A stretch of DNA of 64,000 bases, taken from assembly GCA_000378885.1 (NCBI GenBank), contig KB900456.1, forward strand, positions 54,446 to 118,445, in the 5' to 3' direction. A program made the position numbers and the translations under genes. Under the pieces are notes generated by a model. That model did no database searches. It had not been told where the DNA came from and was given only the letters and a program-made list of their open reading frames with translations. Origin of the DNA: an actinobacterium SCGC AAA044-N04. GTDB taxonomy: Bacteria; Actinomycetota; Actinomycetes; Nanopelagicales; Nanopelagicaceae. How positions within the stretch are numbered: position 1 is the first letter of the stretch; each line of letters starts with the position of its first letter. Positions 53,599 through 64,000 of this stretch are shown here, one piece after another.

Positions 53599-53614
53599 CC
53601 AAACGACCGTTTGG
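53599..53614 (+). promoter_or_regulatory. Inverted repeat before atpE
   Basis: CCAAACGACCGTTTGG is a perfect inverted repeat (six-base stem with a GACC loop as RNA) in the 54-base gap between atpB and atpE. It sits 21 bases before the c-subunit ATG. The c subunit is needed in about ten copies per complex, so a translation or stability element would make sense, but none is proven. Confidence 0.35.
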
Positions 53615-53635
53615 CCAATATGAAAGGAAAGAGAA

Positions 53636-53842
53636 ATGACAGGTACTCTCGCAATCGTAGGCTTCGGCCTTTCGACAATTGGACCAGGTACTGCAACCGG
53701 CTTGATCTTTGCTGCATACATCAGCGGCGTCGCTCGTCAGCCAGAGGCTCGCAGCATCCTTCAGCCAATCGCATTCCTTGGCTTCGCACTTGCTGAAGCT
53801 TTGGCGCTTTTCGGCCTTGTTCTTGCATTCGTACTGAAGTAA
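53636..53842 (+). CDS. atpE: ATP synthase subunit c
   Basis: A 68-residue two-helix hairpin forming the c-ring. The helix-1 glycine motif reads [13 protein letters not shown], the polar loop ARQPEA, and the ion-carrying carboxylate is E54 in [10 protein letters not shown]. The residue after E54 is Ala, not Ser or Thr, and the Na+-ligand Gln of helix 1 is missing, so this should be a proton-type ring. AAAGGAAAG precedes the start. Confidence 0.97.
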   Translation: MTGTLAIVGFGLSTIGPGTATGLIFAAYISGVARQPEARSILQPIAFLGFALAEALALFGLVLAFVLK

Positions 53843-53868
53843 GAATCCGCTAGAAACAAGGGGAAAAT

Positions 53869-54408
53869 ATGTTTAGTAAATTTGGATTTCTTGCATCTGC
53901 TGAGGCAGGGGCAAGTCCCGTCATTCCTAAACCCGCGGAAATAGCCGTTGGCTTTATTGCTTTCGGAATTCTTTTCTTGCTTATTCGTGCACGTGCAGTT
54001 CCGCGTTTCGAAAAAGCATATAAAGATCGTACTGAAGCAATTGAAGGCGGTTTAGAGCGTGCAGAAGTGGCACAACGTGAGGCAGCAGAAGCATTGCAGA
54101 TGTATAAGGCACAGCTTGCAGATGCACGTGGTGAAGCCGCAAAACTTCGTGAGGAAGCTCGCGCTGAGGGCTCAGTGATCCTCGAACAGATGAGAACTAC
54201 TGCTCAAGAAGAGGCAACTCGTATCACCGCTTCAGCACGCACATCAATCGAGGCCGAACGTCAAGTTGCTTTCAATTCACTCCTCAATGAAGTGGGTGCA
54301 CTTGCTACTGAACTTGCATCAAGAATTGTTGGAGAATCTCTAGATGATGTTGCTCGACAATCACGAGTTGTTGAGCGCTTTCTAGAAGAAGTGGAGAAGT
54401 CAAAGTAA
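53869..54408 (+). CDS. atpF: ATP synthase subunit b
   Basis: A 179-residue peripheral-stalk protein. One membrane helix (about 25-43, IAVGFIAFGILFLLIRARA) is followed by a long charged coiled coil (EGGLERAEVAQREAAEALQ). It is separate from the delta subunit, unlike the mycobacterial b-delta arrangement. The next gene starts two bases after its stop. Confidence 0.95.
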   Translation: MFSKFGFLASAEAGASPVIPKPAEIAVGFIAFGILFLLIRARAVPRFEKAYKDRTEAIEGGLERAEVAQREAAEALQMYKAQLADARGEAAKLREEARAEGSVILEQMRTTAQEEATRITASARTSIEAERQVAFNSLLNEVGALATELASRIVGESLDDVARQSRVVERFLEEVEKSK

Positions 54409-54410
54409 CT

Positions 54411-55250
54411 ATGACACTTTCACTAAAAGGTTCCAGCAGACTTTCATTAGTTGCAACCCGCTCTCAACTTGAGAAATTGATCTCAAGTGGTGATGCTTCG
54501 GCTGCAGCTAAAGTCTCAACTGACCTTTTAGCAATTGTTACGGTGCTTGACTCATCCATCGCTCTTCGCAGAGCGTTGACTGATTTCGCTCGCGATGCAG
54601 CTTCGAAAGTTGAATTAAGTAAGACCGTTTTCAACTCAATTCAAAGCGGTAATGCCTTCACACTTCTTTCAACCATGGTTGGTCTGCGCTGGTCATCACC
54701 TAGAGACTTAGCTGATGTGGTTGAGCTCTTAGGTGTGGAAGCTGCCACTGTGGCAGTAGAAAAGTCATCTCAGCTTGATCAACTTGAGTCTGAACTCTTT
54801 AGCTTTTCCCAAATTGTTAAAAAGAATCCAGAGCTGCGTGCAACCTTTGCGCTTCGCTCGAATTCAGAGATTAAGAAGAGCGCTCTTGTTTCATCCCTCC
54901 TGTCTGGGAAGGCACTTGCAGCAACAATCGAACTGATCTCATTCTTGGTTGACCATCCACGTGGACGAAATCTTGAGAGCGGACTTTCTGAGTTTGCTGA
55001 CATTATCTCCGCACGTAAAGCACGCTTAATTGCACATGTTGTTTCGGCAAATCCGCTGACTTCAGAACAGGCTTCTCGTTTAACTAGCGCCCTAACGAAA
55101 ATGATGGGCCATGAAATTCGAGTAAATGTCAGTATTGAAAAGGAAGTAGTTGGGGGTCTGTCAATTCGCATTGCAGATGAACTCATCGATGGCACTTTAA
55201 TTGCTCGGTTAGCACAAGCAGATCGCCTGCTTGCTGGTAAGAGCGCTTAA
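54411..55250 (+). CDS. atpH: ATP synthase subunit delta
   Basis: A 279-residue stalk subunit, about 100 residues longer than the E. coli protein, as in other actinobacteria. The C-terminal part has the conserved delta signature ARKARLIAHVVSANPLTSEQASRLTSALTKMMGHEIRVNVSIEKEVVGG shown as overlapping short stretches; the end IRIADELIDGTLIARL also fits. The extra N-terminal sequence is helical. Confidence 0.93.
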   Translation: MTLSLKGSSRLSLVATRSQLEKLISSGDASAAAKVSTDLLAIVTVLDSSIALRRALTDFARDAASKVELSKTVFNSIQSGNAFTLLSTMVGLRWSSPRDLADVVELLGVEAATVAVEKSSQLDQLESELFSFSQIVKKNPELRATFALRSNSEIKKSALVSSLLSGKALAATIELISFLVDHPRGRNLESGLSEFADIISARKARLIAHVVSANPLTSEQASRLTSALTKMMGHEIRVNVSIEKEVVGGLSIRIADELIDGTLIARLAQADRLLAGKSA

Positions 55251-55285
55251 GTTTTTAATTAGGAAATAGGAAAAGGGAGAATAAA

Positions 55286-56926
55286 ATGGCGGAACTTACA
55301 ATCCGGCCCGAAGAGATCCGTGATGCCTTAGCAACTTTTGTTAAGTCATACGATCCAGGCACAGCATCTCGTGATGAAGTTGGTACTGTCAGTCAGGCAG
55401 GCGATGGAATCGCTCGTGTTGAAGGTCTCCCATCGACAATGGCAAATGAGCTATTGCAGTTCGAGAACGGAACACTTGGTCTTGCACTAAACTTAGATGT
55501 GCGCGAAATCGGCGTAGTTATTCTGGGTGACACAGCAGGTATTGAAGAGGGATCATCTGTGCGACGCACTGGAGAAATTCTCTCTGTGCCAGTCGGAGAT
55601 GCATTCCTTGGCCGTGTTGTTGATCCATTGGGCCGACCAATTGATGGCAAAGGCGAGATTAAAGCAGAAGCTCGTCGTGCACTTGAACTTCAGGCACCGT
55701 CAGTAGTTCAGCGCCAGCCAGTGAAAGAACCTTTAGCAACTGGAATTAAGGCCATCGATGCTATGACTGCTATTGGTCGTGGACAGCGCCAATTAATTAT
55801 TGGAGATCGTCAGACTGGTAAGACTGCAGTTGCTGTTGACACAATCATTAATCAAAAGGAAAACTGGAAAACAGGAGACCCAAAGAAGCAAGTTAAATGT
55901 ATTTATGTTGCTATTGGGCAAAAGGGTTCAACCATTGCATCTGTTAAGGCGTCACTAGAAGAGGCTGGCGCCATGGAGTACACAACTATCGTTGCTTCTC
56001 CTGCTTCAGATCCAGCTGGTTTCAAGTACTTAGCTCCTTACACAGGCTCTTCAATTGGCCAGCACTGGATGTATAAGGGCGAGCATGTTCTTATTGTCTT
56101 TGATGATTTATCTAAGCAGGCCGAGGCCTATCGTTCAGTATCGCTTTTGCTACGTCGTCCACCAGGCCGTGAGGCTTACCCTGGCGATGTTTTCTACTTG
56201 CACTCACGTTTACTAGAACGTTGCGCAAAACTCTCTGATGAACTTGGTGGCGGTTCAATGACTGGTCTACCAATCATTGAAACTAAGGGAAATGACGTTT
56301 CTGCATTTATTCCAACAAACGTTATTTCAATTACAGATGGTCAGTGCTTCCTTGAAACAGATCTTTTTAACGCCGGAGTCCGTCCTGCTATTAACGTAGG
56401 TGTTTCGGTTTCTCGCGTGGGTGGATCTGCTCAGACTAAGGCGATGAAGAAGATCGCTGGACGTCTACGTCTTGACCTTGCGCAGTTCCGTGAGCTTGAA
56501 GCATTCGCTGCATTCGGTTCGGATTTAGATGCGGCCTCAAAGGCACAACTTGAGCGCGGCGCTCGGATGGTTGAACTTTTGAAGCAGGGTCAGTACTCAC
56601 CGTACTCACTCGAGCGTCAGATTGTTTCAATCTACGCTGGTACATCAGGTGCTTTAGATGATGTTGCAGTTGCTGATATTCGCCGATTTGAATCTGAACT
56701 TTTGGATTACATCGCTCGCGAACGCAAAGCAATCTTTGACGTTATCGCAGAAACTAAGCTGTTAGAGGATGACACGGTTGCTTCAATTATCGAAGTTATC
56801 GCCACATTCAAGACCCGCTTTGTTCCAACTGTTGCGGCAGCGGTTAAGGATGCTCCAGTTGAAGCCCTTACTGGCGAAGATTCAGAGCAGATTACAAAGC
56901 ATGTTCCTCCGGCGGTGGAGAAGTAA
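55286..56926 (+). CDS. atpA: ATP synthase subunit alpha
   Basis: The 546-residue non-catalytic nucleotide-binding F1 subunit. Walker A is [11 protein letters not shown], and the DELSD-like [19 protein letters not shown] loop and [17 protein letters not shown] signature (ATPase alpha/beta) are present. The C-terminus carries an extension after about residue 510 ([19 protein letters not shown]), as in many actinobacteria. AAAAGGGAGA precedes the ATG. Confidence 0.97.
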   Translation: MAELTIRPEEIRDALATFVKSYDPGTASRDEVGTVSQAGDGIARVEGLPSTMANELLQFENGTLGLALNLDVREIGVVILGDTAGIEEGSSVRRTGEILSVPVGDAFLGRVVDPLGRPIDGKGEIKAEARRALELQAPSVVQRQPVKEPLATGIKAIDAMTAIGRGQRQLIIGDRQTGKTAVAVDTIINQKENWKTGDPKKQVKCIYVAIGQKGSTIASVKASLEEAGAMEYTTIVASPASDPAGFKYLAPYTGSSIGQHWMYKGEHVLIVFDDLSKQAEAYRSVSLLLRRPPGREAYPGDVFYLHSRLLERCAKLSDELGGGSMTGLPIIETKGNDVSAFIPTNVISITDGQCFLETDLFNAGVRPAINVGVSVSRVGGSAQTKAMKKIAGRLRLDLAQFRELEAFAAFGSDLDAASKAQLERGARMVELLKQGQYSPYSLERQIVSIYAGTSGALDDVAVADIRRFESELLDYIARERKAIFDVIAETKLLEDDTVASIIEVIATFKTRFVPTVAAAVKDAPVEALTGEDSEQITKHVPPAVEK

Positions 56927-56929
56927 CTT

Positions 56930-59277
<2,348 letters not shown>

Positions 59278-59285
59278 GTAAAGAG

Positions 59286-59540
59286 ATGACGCTCAAAGTC
59301 GAATTAGTATCGCCAATACAGCGCGTATGGTCAGGGGATGCAACCTCTGTCTCTGCACGAACAATAGATGGGGACCTAGGGATCTTAACTGGGCATACAC
59401 CTCTATTTGGCGTGCTAGTCGACGGCGTCGTAAGCATTACATCTGTAGATGGGAGCACCACTGATTTTAATGTCAGTGGTGGCTTCGTATCTGTTTCAAA
59501 TAATCGTGTTTCGATTCTTACAGAGACGGTCAATAAGTAA
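59286..59540 (+). CDS. atpC: ATP synthase subunit epsilon, short form
   Basis: An 84-residue epsilon subunit. It consists only of the N-terminal beta-sandwich (LKVELVSPIQRVWSGDATSVSART, GDLGILTGHTPLFGVL and GGFVSVSNNRVSILTET). The usual C-terminal pair of helices (to about 120-140 residues), which inhibits ATP hydrolysis in many bacteria, is absent. It ends one base before the convergent glpX gene, so there is no room for a longer reading frame without overlap. Confidence 0.93.
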   Translation: MTLKVELVSPIQRVWSGDATSVSARTIDGDLGILTGHTPLFGVLVDGVVSITSVDGSTTDFNVSGGFVSVSNNRVSILTETVNK

Positions 59541-59541
59541 G

Positions 59542-60459
59542 TTACTTGAGGTAGTGCTCAGTTTCGATTACACGAACAGTCTTAGATTTTCCTCGCATAA
59601 CAATTGACTGGCTGATAGCGCCATAGCTGGTGTATCGAATTCCATTAATCAATTCTCCATCGGTAATACCTGTGGCAGCCAGGAAAACATCATCTGAATT
59701 GACTAAATCACGCGTTGTGAGAATTGGGCCAGAGTTTTTCCCATCGATATGAAGTTGACCTTGAATTGCACCACCCAAACAAATCATTGCAGCAGCTGTG
59801 ATTACTCCTTCTGGAGTTCCACCAATTCCCATGAGTAAATCAATTCCAGTATTCGGACGCGCAGTCTCAATTGCTGCAGCAACATCGCCATCTTGAATTA
59901 AGCGAATTCTGGCACCACATTCACGGATCTCTTTAATGAGTTGTTCATGACGTGGCCGATTGAGCACTACTACAGTTATATCGCTAATTGCTAAATTCTT
60001 TGCCTTAGCAACAGCTGCAATATTTTGAGCAGTTGTTGCAGTGATATCGATTGTGTGAGCCGCTTGTGGTCCAGTAGCAATCTTGTTCATATAAAAGGAA
60101 GTTTTTGGGTCATACATAGTGCCGCGTGGAGCTAGAGCAATAACTGAGATTGCACCGTTCATTCCATTTGCTGTCAACGATGTTCCATCTATTGGATCAA
60201 CTGCCACATCACAAGCTGGCCCTTCTTGGTTTCCAACGCTTTCACCGTTATGCAACATTGGGGCGTTATCTTTTTCGCCTTCACCTATGACTACAACGCC
60301 AGCCATATCAACTGTGTTGATCATCTTTCGCATTGCTTCCACTGCAGCTTTATCTGCTAAATCTTTTTGACCACGACCAACCCATGGCGCGGCAGCAAGT
60401 GCTGCAGTTTCTGTTACACGGATGAGTTCAAGAGCTAAGTTGCGATCTGGAATAGCCAT
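59542..60459 (-). CDS. glpX: Fructose-1,6-bisphosphatase class II (GlpX)
   Basis: A 305-residue gluconeogenic phosphatase of the lithium-sensitive GlpX type. The metal-binding [15 protein letters not shown] and the [22 protein letters not shown] motif supply the active site, and [20 protein letters not shown] is the family landmark. Its start overlaps the murA stop by one base (TAATG), so the two are co-transcribed from murA. Confidence 0.95.
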   Translation of the reverse strand: MAIPDRNLALELIRVTETAALAAAPWVGRGQKDLADKAAVEAMRKMINTVDMAGVVVIGEGEKDNAPMLHNGESVGNQEGPACDVAVDPIDGTSLTANGMNGAISVIALAPRGTMYDPKTSFYMNKIATGPQAAHTIDITATTAQNIAAVAKAKNLAISDITVVVLNRPRHEQLIKEIRECGARIRLIQDGDVAAAIETARPNTGIDLLMGIGGTPEGVITAAAMICLGGAIQGQLHIDGKNSGPILTTRDLVNSDDVFLAATGITDGELINGIRYTSYGAISQSIVMRGKSKTVRVIETEHYLK

Positions 60460-61718
60460 TATTCGCGAGTAACTTTCGCGCCAAGGCCCTGTAACTGCTC
60501 GGCAAAATTAGGATAGCCACGATCAACATGGAAAGCCTGATCAATCGTTGATTCACCTTCACTAACTAGTGCAGCCAGAATTAAGCCTGCACCAGCACGA
60601 ATGTCATGAGCTTCAACTGGTGCACCTGAAAGCTCTGGAACGCCTTCGATAGAGGCGTGGTGGCCATCAACTGAAATCTGAGCACCTAGGCGGCTGAGCT
60701 CATTGACGAACATAAAGCGTGATTCAAAGACGTTTTCAGTTACTAAAGAGTGGCCATCGGCAATGGAGTTAAGCGCAATAACCATAGGTAGTAGATCTGT
60801 TGGAAAACCTGGGTAGGGAAGTGTTGCAACATCAATTGCTTGAGGTCGAACATCCATGCGCACACGGATTCCATCGGCAGTTGTTGTAACAATTGCGCCA
60901 GCTGATGCCAGTTTTTCTAGTGGCAATTCAAGATGTTCGGCGCGCGCTCCGTGAATTGTGATGTCACCACGTGTCATGGCAGCGGCAAATGCCCAAGTTC
61001 CTGTGATGATGCGATCTGGAATCGTTGCATGTGTGGTTGGTTTCAACTCATTCACACCAGTAATGGTGATTGTTGGAGAACCTAATCCTTGAATGTTTGC
61101 ACCCATGGAGATTAAGAACTCACCTAGATCCACTAAATCTGGTTCACGAGCTGCGTTATCAATAGTTGTTACACCTTTAGCTAAAACAGCTGCCGTCATA
61201 ATGTTTTCAGTGGCACCAACACTTGGGAAATCTAAATCAATGACTGCGCCAGTTAATCCATGTGGTGCTTCGGCGACGACATAACCATGTTCAATATGGG
61301 CCTTAGCTCCTAGAGCTTCAAGACCTTTAATATGAAAATCTAATCCACGAGATCCAATTGCATCTCCGCCGGGCAGTGCAACTTCTGCTTCGCCAACACG
61401 GGCAACTAAAGGTCCAAGTACGTTAATTGATGCACGCATTTTGCGCACTAAGTCATAATCAGCGCGATGTCCTGGTGTTTGTGGAACATCAATACTTACT
61501 TGAGATTGGCCACGGACAACTGTGCAGCCAAGGCGCGTTAAAAGATCGGCCATGATGTCCACATCAGCGATTTCTGGCACATTGGTAATGGTGGTTTTGC
61601 CTGTAGCAAGCAATGAGGCCGCCATGAGTTTTAGAACTGAGTTCTTAGCCCCAGAGATTGTGACCTCACCACGCAGTGGAGTGCCGCCAATTACGCGGAA
61701 ACGGTCGTGGGATGCCAT
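60459..61718 (-). CDS. murA: UDP-N-acetylglucosamine 1-carboxyvinyltransferase, Asp-type active site
   Basis: The first committed step of peptidoglycan synthesis. The 419-residue protein has the N-terminal [18 protein letters not shown] and the flexible catalytic loop [19 protein letters not shown]. The residue equivalent to E. coli Cys115 is D119, the natural change known in mycobacteria, chlamydiae and others that makes the enzyme insensitive to fosfomycin. The two-domain inside-out barrel pattern is complete. glpX follows with one base of overlap. Confidence 0.97.
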   Translation of the reverse strand: MASHDRFRVIGGTPLRGEVTISGAKNSVLKLMAASLLATGKTTITNVPEIADVDIMADLLTRLGCTVVRGQSQVSIDVPQTPGHRADYDLVRKMRASINVLGPLVARVGEAEVALPGGDAIGSRGLDFHIKGLEALGAKAHIEHGYVVAEAPHGLTGAVIDLDFPSVGATENIMTAAVLAKGVTTIDNAAREPDLVDLGEFLISMGANIQGLGSPTITITGVNELKPTTHATIPDRIITGTWAFAAAMTRGDITIHGARAEHLELPLEKLASAGAIVTTTADGIRVRMDVRPQAIDVATLPYPGFPTDLLPMVIALNSIADGHSLVTENVFESRFMFVNELSRLGAQISVDGHHASIEGVPELSGAPVEAHDIRAGAGLILAALVSEGESTIDQAFHVDRGYPNFAEQLQGLGAKVTRE

Positions 61719-61746
61719 AGCCGCAGTCTACTTATAGGCTACGGGC

Positions 61747-62319
61747 ATGGTTAATTTAACGCGCATTTACACCAAGACAGGCGATGACGGCACTACCTCC
61801 CTAGGAGACATGAGCCGAACATCTAAAAACGATCCACGTCTTGAAGCCTATGCAACCGTTGATGAGGGCAACTCTTCAATTGGAGTTGTTCTAGCAACTG
61901 ATGAACTATCAGATGAAGTGCGCGCGTTGTTAGTGCGTATCCAAAATGATCTTTTCGATGTGGGCGCAGATCTGTGCACGCCAGTTGTTGATGCACCTGC
62001 CTTTGAGCCATTGCGCGTATTAGAGTCTCAAGTTGTTTATCTAGAGGAACAGATTGATAAGTTCAACTCAGAGCTTGAATCACTACGCTCTTTCGTTTTA
62101 CCTTCTGGAACTCCAGCAGCTGCCCACCTTCATGTTGCCCGCACTGTAGTTCGCCGTGCAGAGCGTCGCACATGGGCAGCCATCCATGCATTTGGTGGGG
62201 GAGTAAATCCATTAACTGCTAAATACCTCAACCGTTGTTCAGACCTACTCTTTGTTTTGGCACGTTATGCCAATAAGGAAATTGGCGACCAACTCTGGGT
62301 TCCAGGAGCCAATCGCTAG
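61747..62319 (+). CDS. pduO: Cob(I)alamin adenosyltransferase (PduO type)
   Basis: A 190-residue enzyme that makes adenosylcobalamin. The ATP-binding N-terminus reads TRIYTKTGDDGTTSLGD, with DEGNSSIGVVLA, RTVVRRAERRTWA and NRCSDLLFVLARYAN following. It diverges from murA, as in mycobacteria. Its TAG stop lies in the palindrome CTAG (62316-62319), which also supplies the TAG of the convergent gene, so the two share four bases. Confidence 0.94.
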   Translation: MVNLTRIYTKTGDDGTTSLGDMSRTSKNDPRLEAYATVDEGNSSIGVVLATDELSDEVRALLVRIQNDLFDVGADLCTPVVDAPAFEPLRVLESQVVYLEEQIDKFNSELESLRSFVLPSGTPAAAHLHVARTVVRRAERRTWAAIHAFGGGVNPLTAKYLNRCSDLLFVLARYANKEIGDQLWVPGANR

Positions 62320-63029
62320 TTTGTTGCAGTTTTATATGTGGTGCTTGGAATGTTTTCCGTACTTGGATCATGATGACAGATTGCAGAAATATTCGTGACA
62401 ACATGTCTTAATTCAAGCGGTTCCTGACTGATCAGCAGGATAGTTGTTATCTGTTTATCAGTTGTTGGACCAACTAGGGTGCGGATACTTCCAAAAGTTT
62501 TCAATGTTTTATCAGTGGCAGAAGTTTGCCCAATTAGCTTTGCATTAACTTCCCACCATGTGCAGCCATTTAGGGAAGCCACTTGCACCGCTCCACATGA
62601 ATACTTTTCACAGATTGCAACACCATCAACCTGTTGGGCTAATTGTGCTGTCAAAACCTTGCTATTAGAAGCAGTCCCAACTAACTCTTTTGCAGTTGGA
62701 ATCTTTGCAAAGACTTCACCATTGGCTTTAAAACCTACAGGAGGCCAGATTGCTTTAGGTGAAGGTGAGACAGTGACTTTTTTGCGAGGCTTCTTTTTAA
62801 CAGTAGCTTTCTTTGTCGCTTTTGTAGTTGCCTTGGCGGTAGCTTTTGGTGAGACCGTGGGTTTAGCTGAGGGTTTGGCTGTGGTTTTGGCCGTTGGGGT
62901 CGGCGTAGCTTTAGAGGTTGCCGCATTCGATTGCGCAGCAGTTAACACCATTAATAGCGCAATAACTATGCTTAATGCGCGCTTAATCGCGATCCCACTT
63001 AAATTTGCGGACTGAGAAAAAGATGCCAA
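62316..63029 (-). CDS. Secreted Thr/Pro/Lys-rich protein of unknown function
   Basis: A 237-residue protein. A signal peptide (about residues 15-36, IKRALSIVIALLMVLTAAQSNAA) is followed by a low-complexity tail of Thr, Pro, Lys and Ala (about 37-95), then a globular C-terminal region with four Cys (AICEKYSC, NGCTWW and ICHHD) that may form disulfides outside the cell. The only good start codon is TTG at 63029, overlapping the permease gene by 47 bases. I do not recognise a family. It may bind the cell wall through its Lys-rich stretch. Confidence 0.65.
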   Translation of the reverse strand: MASFSQSANLSGIAIKRALSIVIALLMVLTAAQSNAATSKATPTPTAKTTAKPSAKPTVSPKATAKATTKATKKATVKKKPRKKVTVSPSPKAIWPPVGFKANGEVFAKIPTAKELVGTASNSKVLTAQLAQQVDGVAICEKYSCGAVQVASLNGCTWWEVNAKLIGQTSATDKTLKTFGSIRTLVGPTTDKQITTILLISQEPLELRHVVTNISAICHHDPSTENIPSTTYKTATN

Positions 63030-63777
63030 TAACTAGCCAGAAAATAAGGATGAGGAAGGTGCGACCGGTTTCCCAGGACTTAGCTACTTCTTGGGCAGCA
63101 AACGAATCTGGCAAAAATACTGAACGCATACCTTGGGTTAACCACTTCAAAGGAAATATCGCAGCAAGTTGCTGCATCCAGGTTGGCAGTTGAGTGAAAA
63201 CAAAGAAGACGCCACTAAAGAACTGCAAAATGATAACTATGGGTGAGACAACTGCTGATGCTCCGCGTCCACTCTTTGGCACAATTGAAAACGCGATTCC
63301 GAGCGCCGTTGAACATGCACTTCCGAGTAGGACGAGCCATGTGAAAGTGATCCATTTACTTAGCTCTGTTGGCATTTCAACACCAAAAAACAGTAGACCG
63401 AATCCAAAGAGAAGTGCAATTTGGATAATCATGGTTACAGCAATCAAAATGGCTTTGCCAATGAAATAACTAGAGGCAGGCATAGGTGTTCCACGCAAGC
63501 GCTTCAACCCACCGACATCGCGCTCCATGGGGATTGTGATGGCTAATGCTTGAAAGCCAGTGTTAACAAGGCCAGATGCGATCATTCCCGCTACGAAATA
63601 CTGTGAAAAAGTCACGCCGGGAGCAATGGTGTCCTTAAAGACTGAACCAAAAATAGCTAACAAAATAACTGGAAACAGAAGCGTGAAGACAACAGATTCA
63701 CGTTGGCGGGCAAACTGCCTAATCTCAAGTCTTCCACGTCGAATACCTAAGTTAAGGGCGCTAGGAATCTTGTTCAT
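62983..63777 (-). CDS. ABC-2 type exporter permease
   Basis: A 264-residue membrane protein with six hydrophobic segments, of the DrrB/ABC-2 class. RQRESVVFTLLFPVILLAIFGSVF and RDVGGLKRLRGTPMPASSYFIGKA are characteristic of the family, with the latter coming just before helix 3. I prefer the ATG at 63777 (MNKIPSALNLG) to a TTG at 63789. It overlaps the ATPase gene by 17 bases, so the two make one export system. The substrate is unknown, perhaps a lipid or a drug. Confidence 0.9.
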   Translation of the reverse strand: MNKIPSALNLGIRRGRLEIRQFARQRESVVFTLLFPVILLAIFGSVFKDTIAPGVTFSQYFVAGMIASGLVNTGFQALAITIPMERDVGGLKRLRGTPMPASSYFIGKAILIAVTMIIQIALLFGFGLLFFGVEMPTELSKWITFTWLVLLGSACSTALGIAFSIVPKSGRGASAVVSPIVIILQFFSGVFFVFTQLPTWMQQLAAIFPLKWLTQGMRSVFLPDSFAAQEVAKSWETGRTFLILIFWLVIGIFFSVRKFKWDRD

Positions 63778-64000
63778 GAACGCCCCCAATCATTTTTAAG
63801 TAGATATCTTCTAGCGAAGGTCTTGTAACAGAGAGCTCTGGAATTTCTCCGCCAAATTGTGTAGTCAGACGGGTAACAACAGAAGTTGGATTATCACTTT
63901 CTTCACTCTTTACTTGGCTGCCATCGCGCCAGGAGACAAGGGCCTTAGAAGTTGCGCGGCCACCAAGTTCGGCAGGTGTGGATACTTCAACAATCAATCC
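63761..64000 (-). CDS. ABC transporter ATP-binding protein (partial, C-terminal end)
   Basis: Only the last 79 codons are in the window, and the N-terminal ATPase core lies beyond base 64000. The visible part (VTRLTTQFGGEIPELSVTRPSLEDIYLKMIG) is the typical C-terminal domain of DrrA/CcmA-like ATPases, with the LEDIYLKM motif. It partners the ABC-2 permease that overlaps it. Confidence 0.85.
   Translation of the reverse strand, partial: GLIVEVSTPAELGGRATSKALVSWRDGSQVKSEESDNPTSVVTRLTTQFGGEIPELSVTRPSLEDIYLKMIGGVHEQDS

Noticed and set aside
62479-63015. 178-codon plus-strand frame opposite the secreted protein gene
   Set aside because: Hydrophobic Val/Ala/Phe stretches mirror the Lys/Thr repeats of the minus strand. 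The minus-strand frame has a signal peptide and a coherent layout.

Overview
The window looks like part of the chromosome of a small-genome, low-to-moderate-GC freshwater actinobacterium of the acI type (Ca. Nanopelagicales, e.g. Planktophila/Nanopelagicus). This rests on an actinorhodopsin gene, the actinobacterial gene order argS-lysA-hom-thrC-thrB-rho-rpmE-prfA-prmC-sua5-wecA-atpI-atpBEFHAGDC-(glpX)-murA-pduO, the actinobacterial clpS-DUF2017-murI-rph-rdgB block, a SAM-IV riboswitch, an Arg/Asp-rich Rho insertion, and very tight gene packing with many ATGA and TAATG overlaps. The genus assignment is inference.

Layout. 1-3398 (minus): proton-translocating transhydrogenase (pntB partial, pntA2, pntA1) and argF. 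3453-9506 (plus): DUF3039 protein, a secreted GH18-like protein, clpS, DUF2017, murI, rph, rdgB and a membrane protein with a histone-H1-like tail. 9570-12836 (minus): OafA-type acyltransferase, a coiled-coil protein with another H1-like tail, and a hemolysin-III family membrane protein. 12906-15887 (plus): DUF885 protein, actinorhodopsin and a small membrane protein. 15953-17447 (minus): metY behind a SAM-IV riboswitch.

17533-33488 is the most distinctive accessory region. An eleven-gene minus-strand operon begins with a LacI repressor. It continues with Gfo/Idh/MocA oxidoreductase, CoA-transferase, enoyl-CoA hydratase, aldehyde dehydrogenase, GH88 unsaturated uronyl hydrolase, a Cys-rich GMC oxidoreductase, UPF0303, KDPG aldolase, a second GMC dehydrogenase and KDG kinase. 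Divergently, a carbohydrate ABC importer (binding protein and two permeases, no ATPase) is encoded. Two matching operator-like palindromes lie between the halves. I read this as import of unsaturated uronate oligomers or conjugates, hydrolysis by GH88, Entner-Doudoroff use of the sugar acid, and an alcohol-aldehyde-acid-CoA branch for the other product.

33497-38413: a helix-hairpin-helix protein, tRNA-Leu(UAG), xylA, and a convergent xylose-type ABC importer. 38601-50939: argS, lysA, hom, thrC, thrB, rho, rpmE, prfA, prmC, a degenerate sua5/YrdC homologue and glyA. 50949-59540: wecA, two small atpI/atpZ-like genes and the complete F1Fo ATP synthase operon, with a truncated epsilon subunit. 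59542-64000: glpX and murA (minus), pduO (plus), then a secreted protein and an ABC-2 exporter (minus, cut by the window end).

Together, actinorhodopsin, ATP synthase and transhydrogenase describe a cell that can turn light-driven proton motive force into ATP and NADPH while scavenging pentoses and uronate-type sugars. No retinal synthesis gene, insertion sequence, prophage or CRISPR array was seen.
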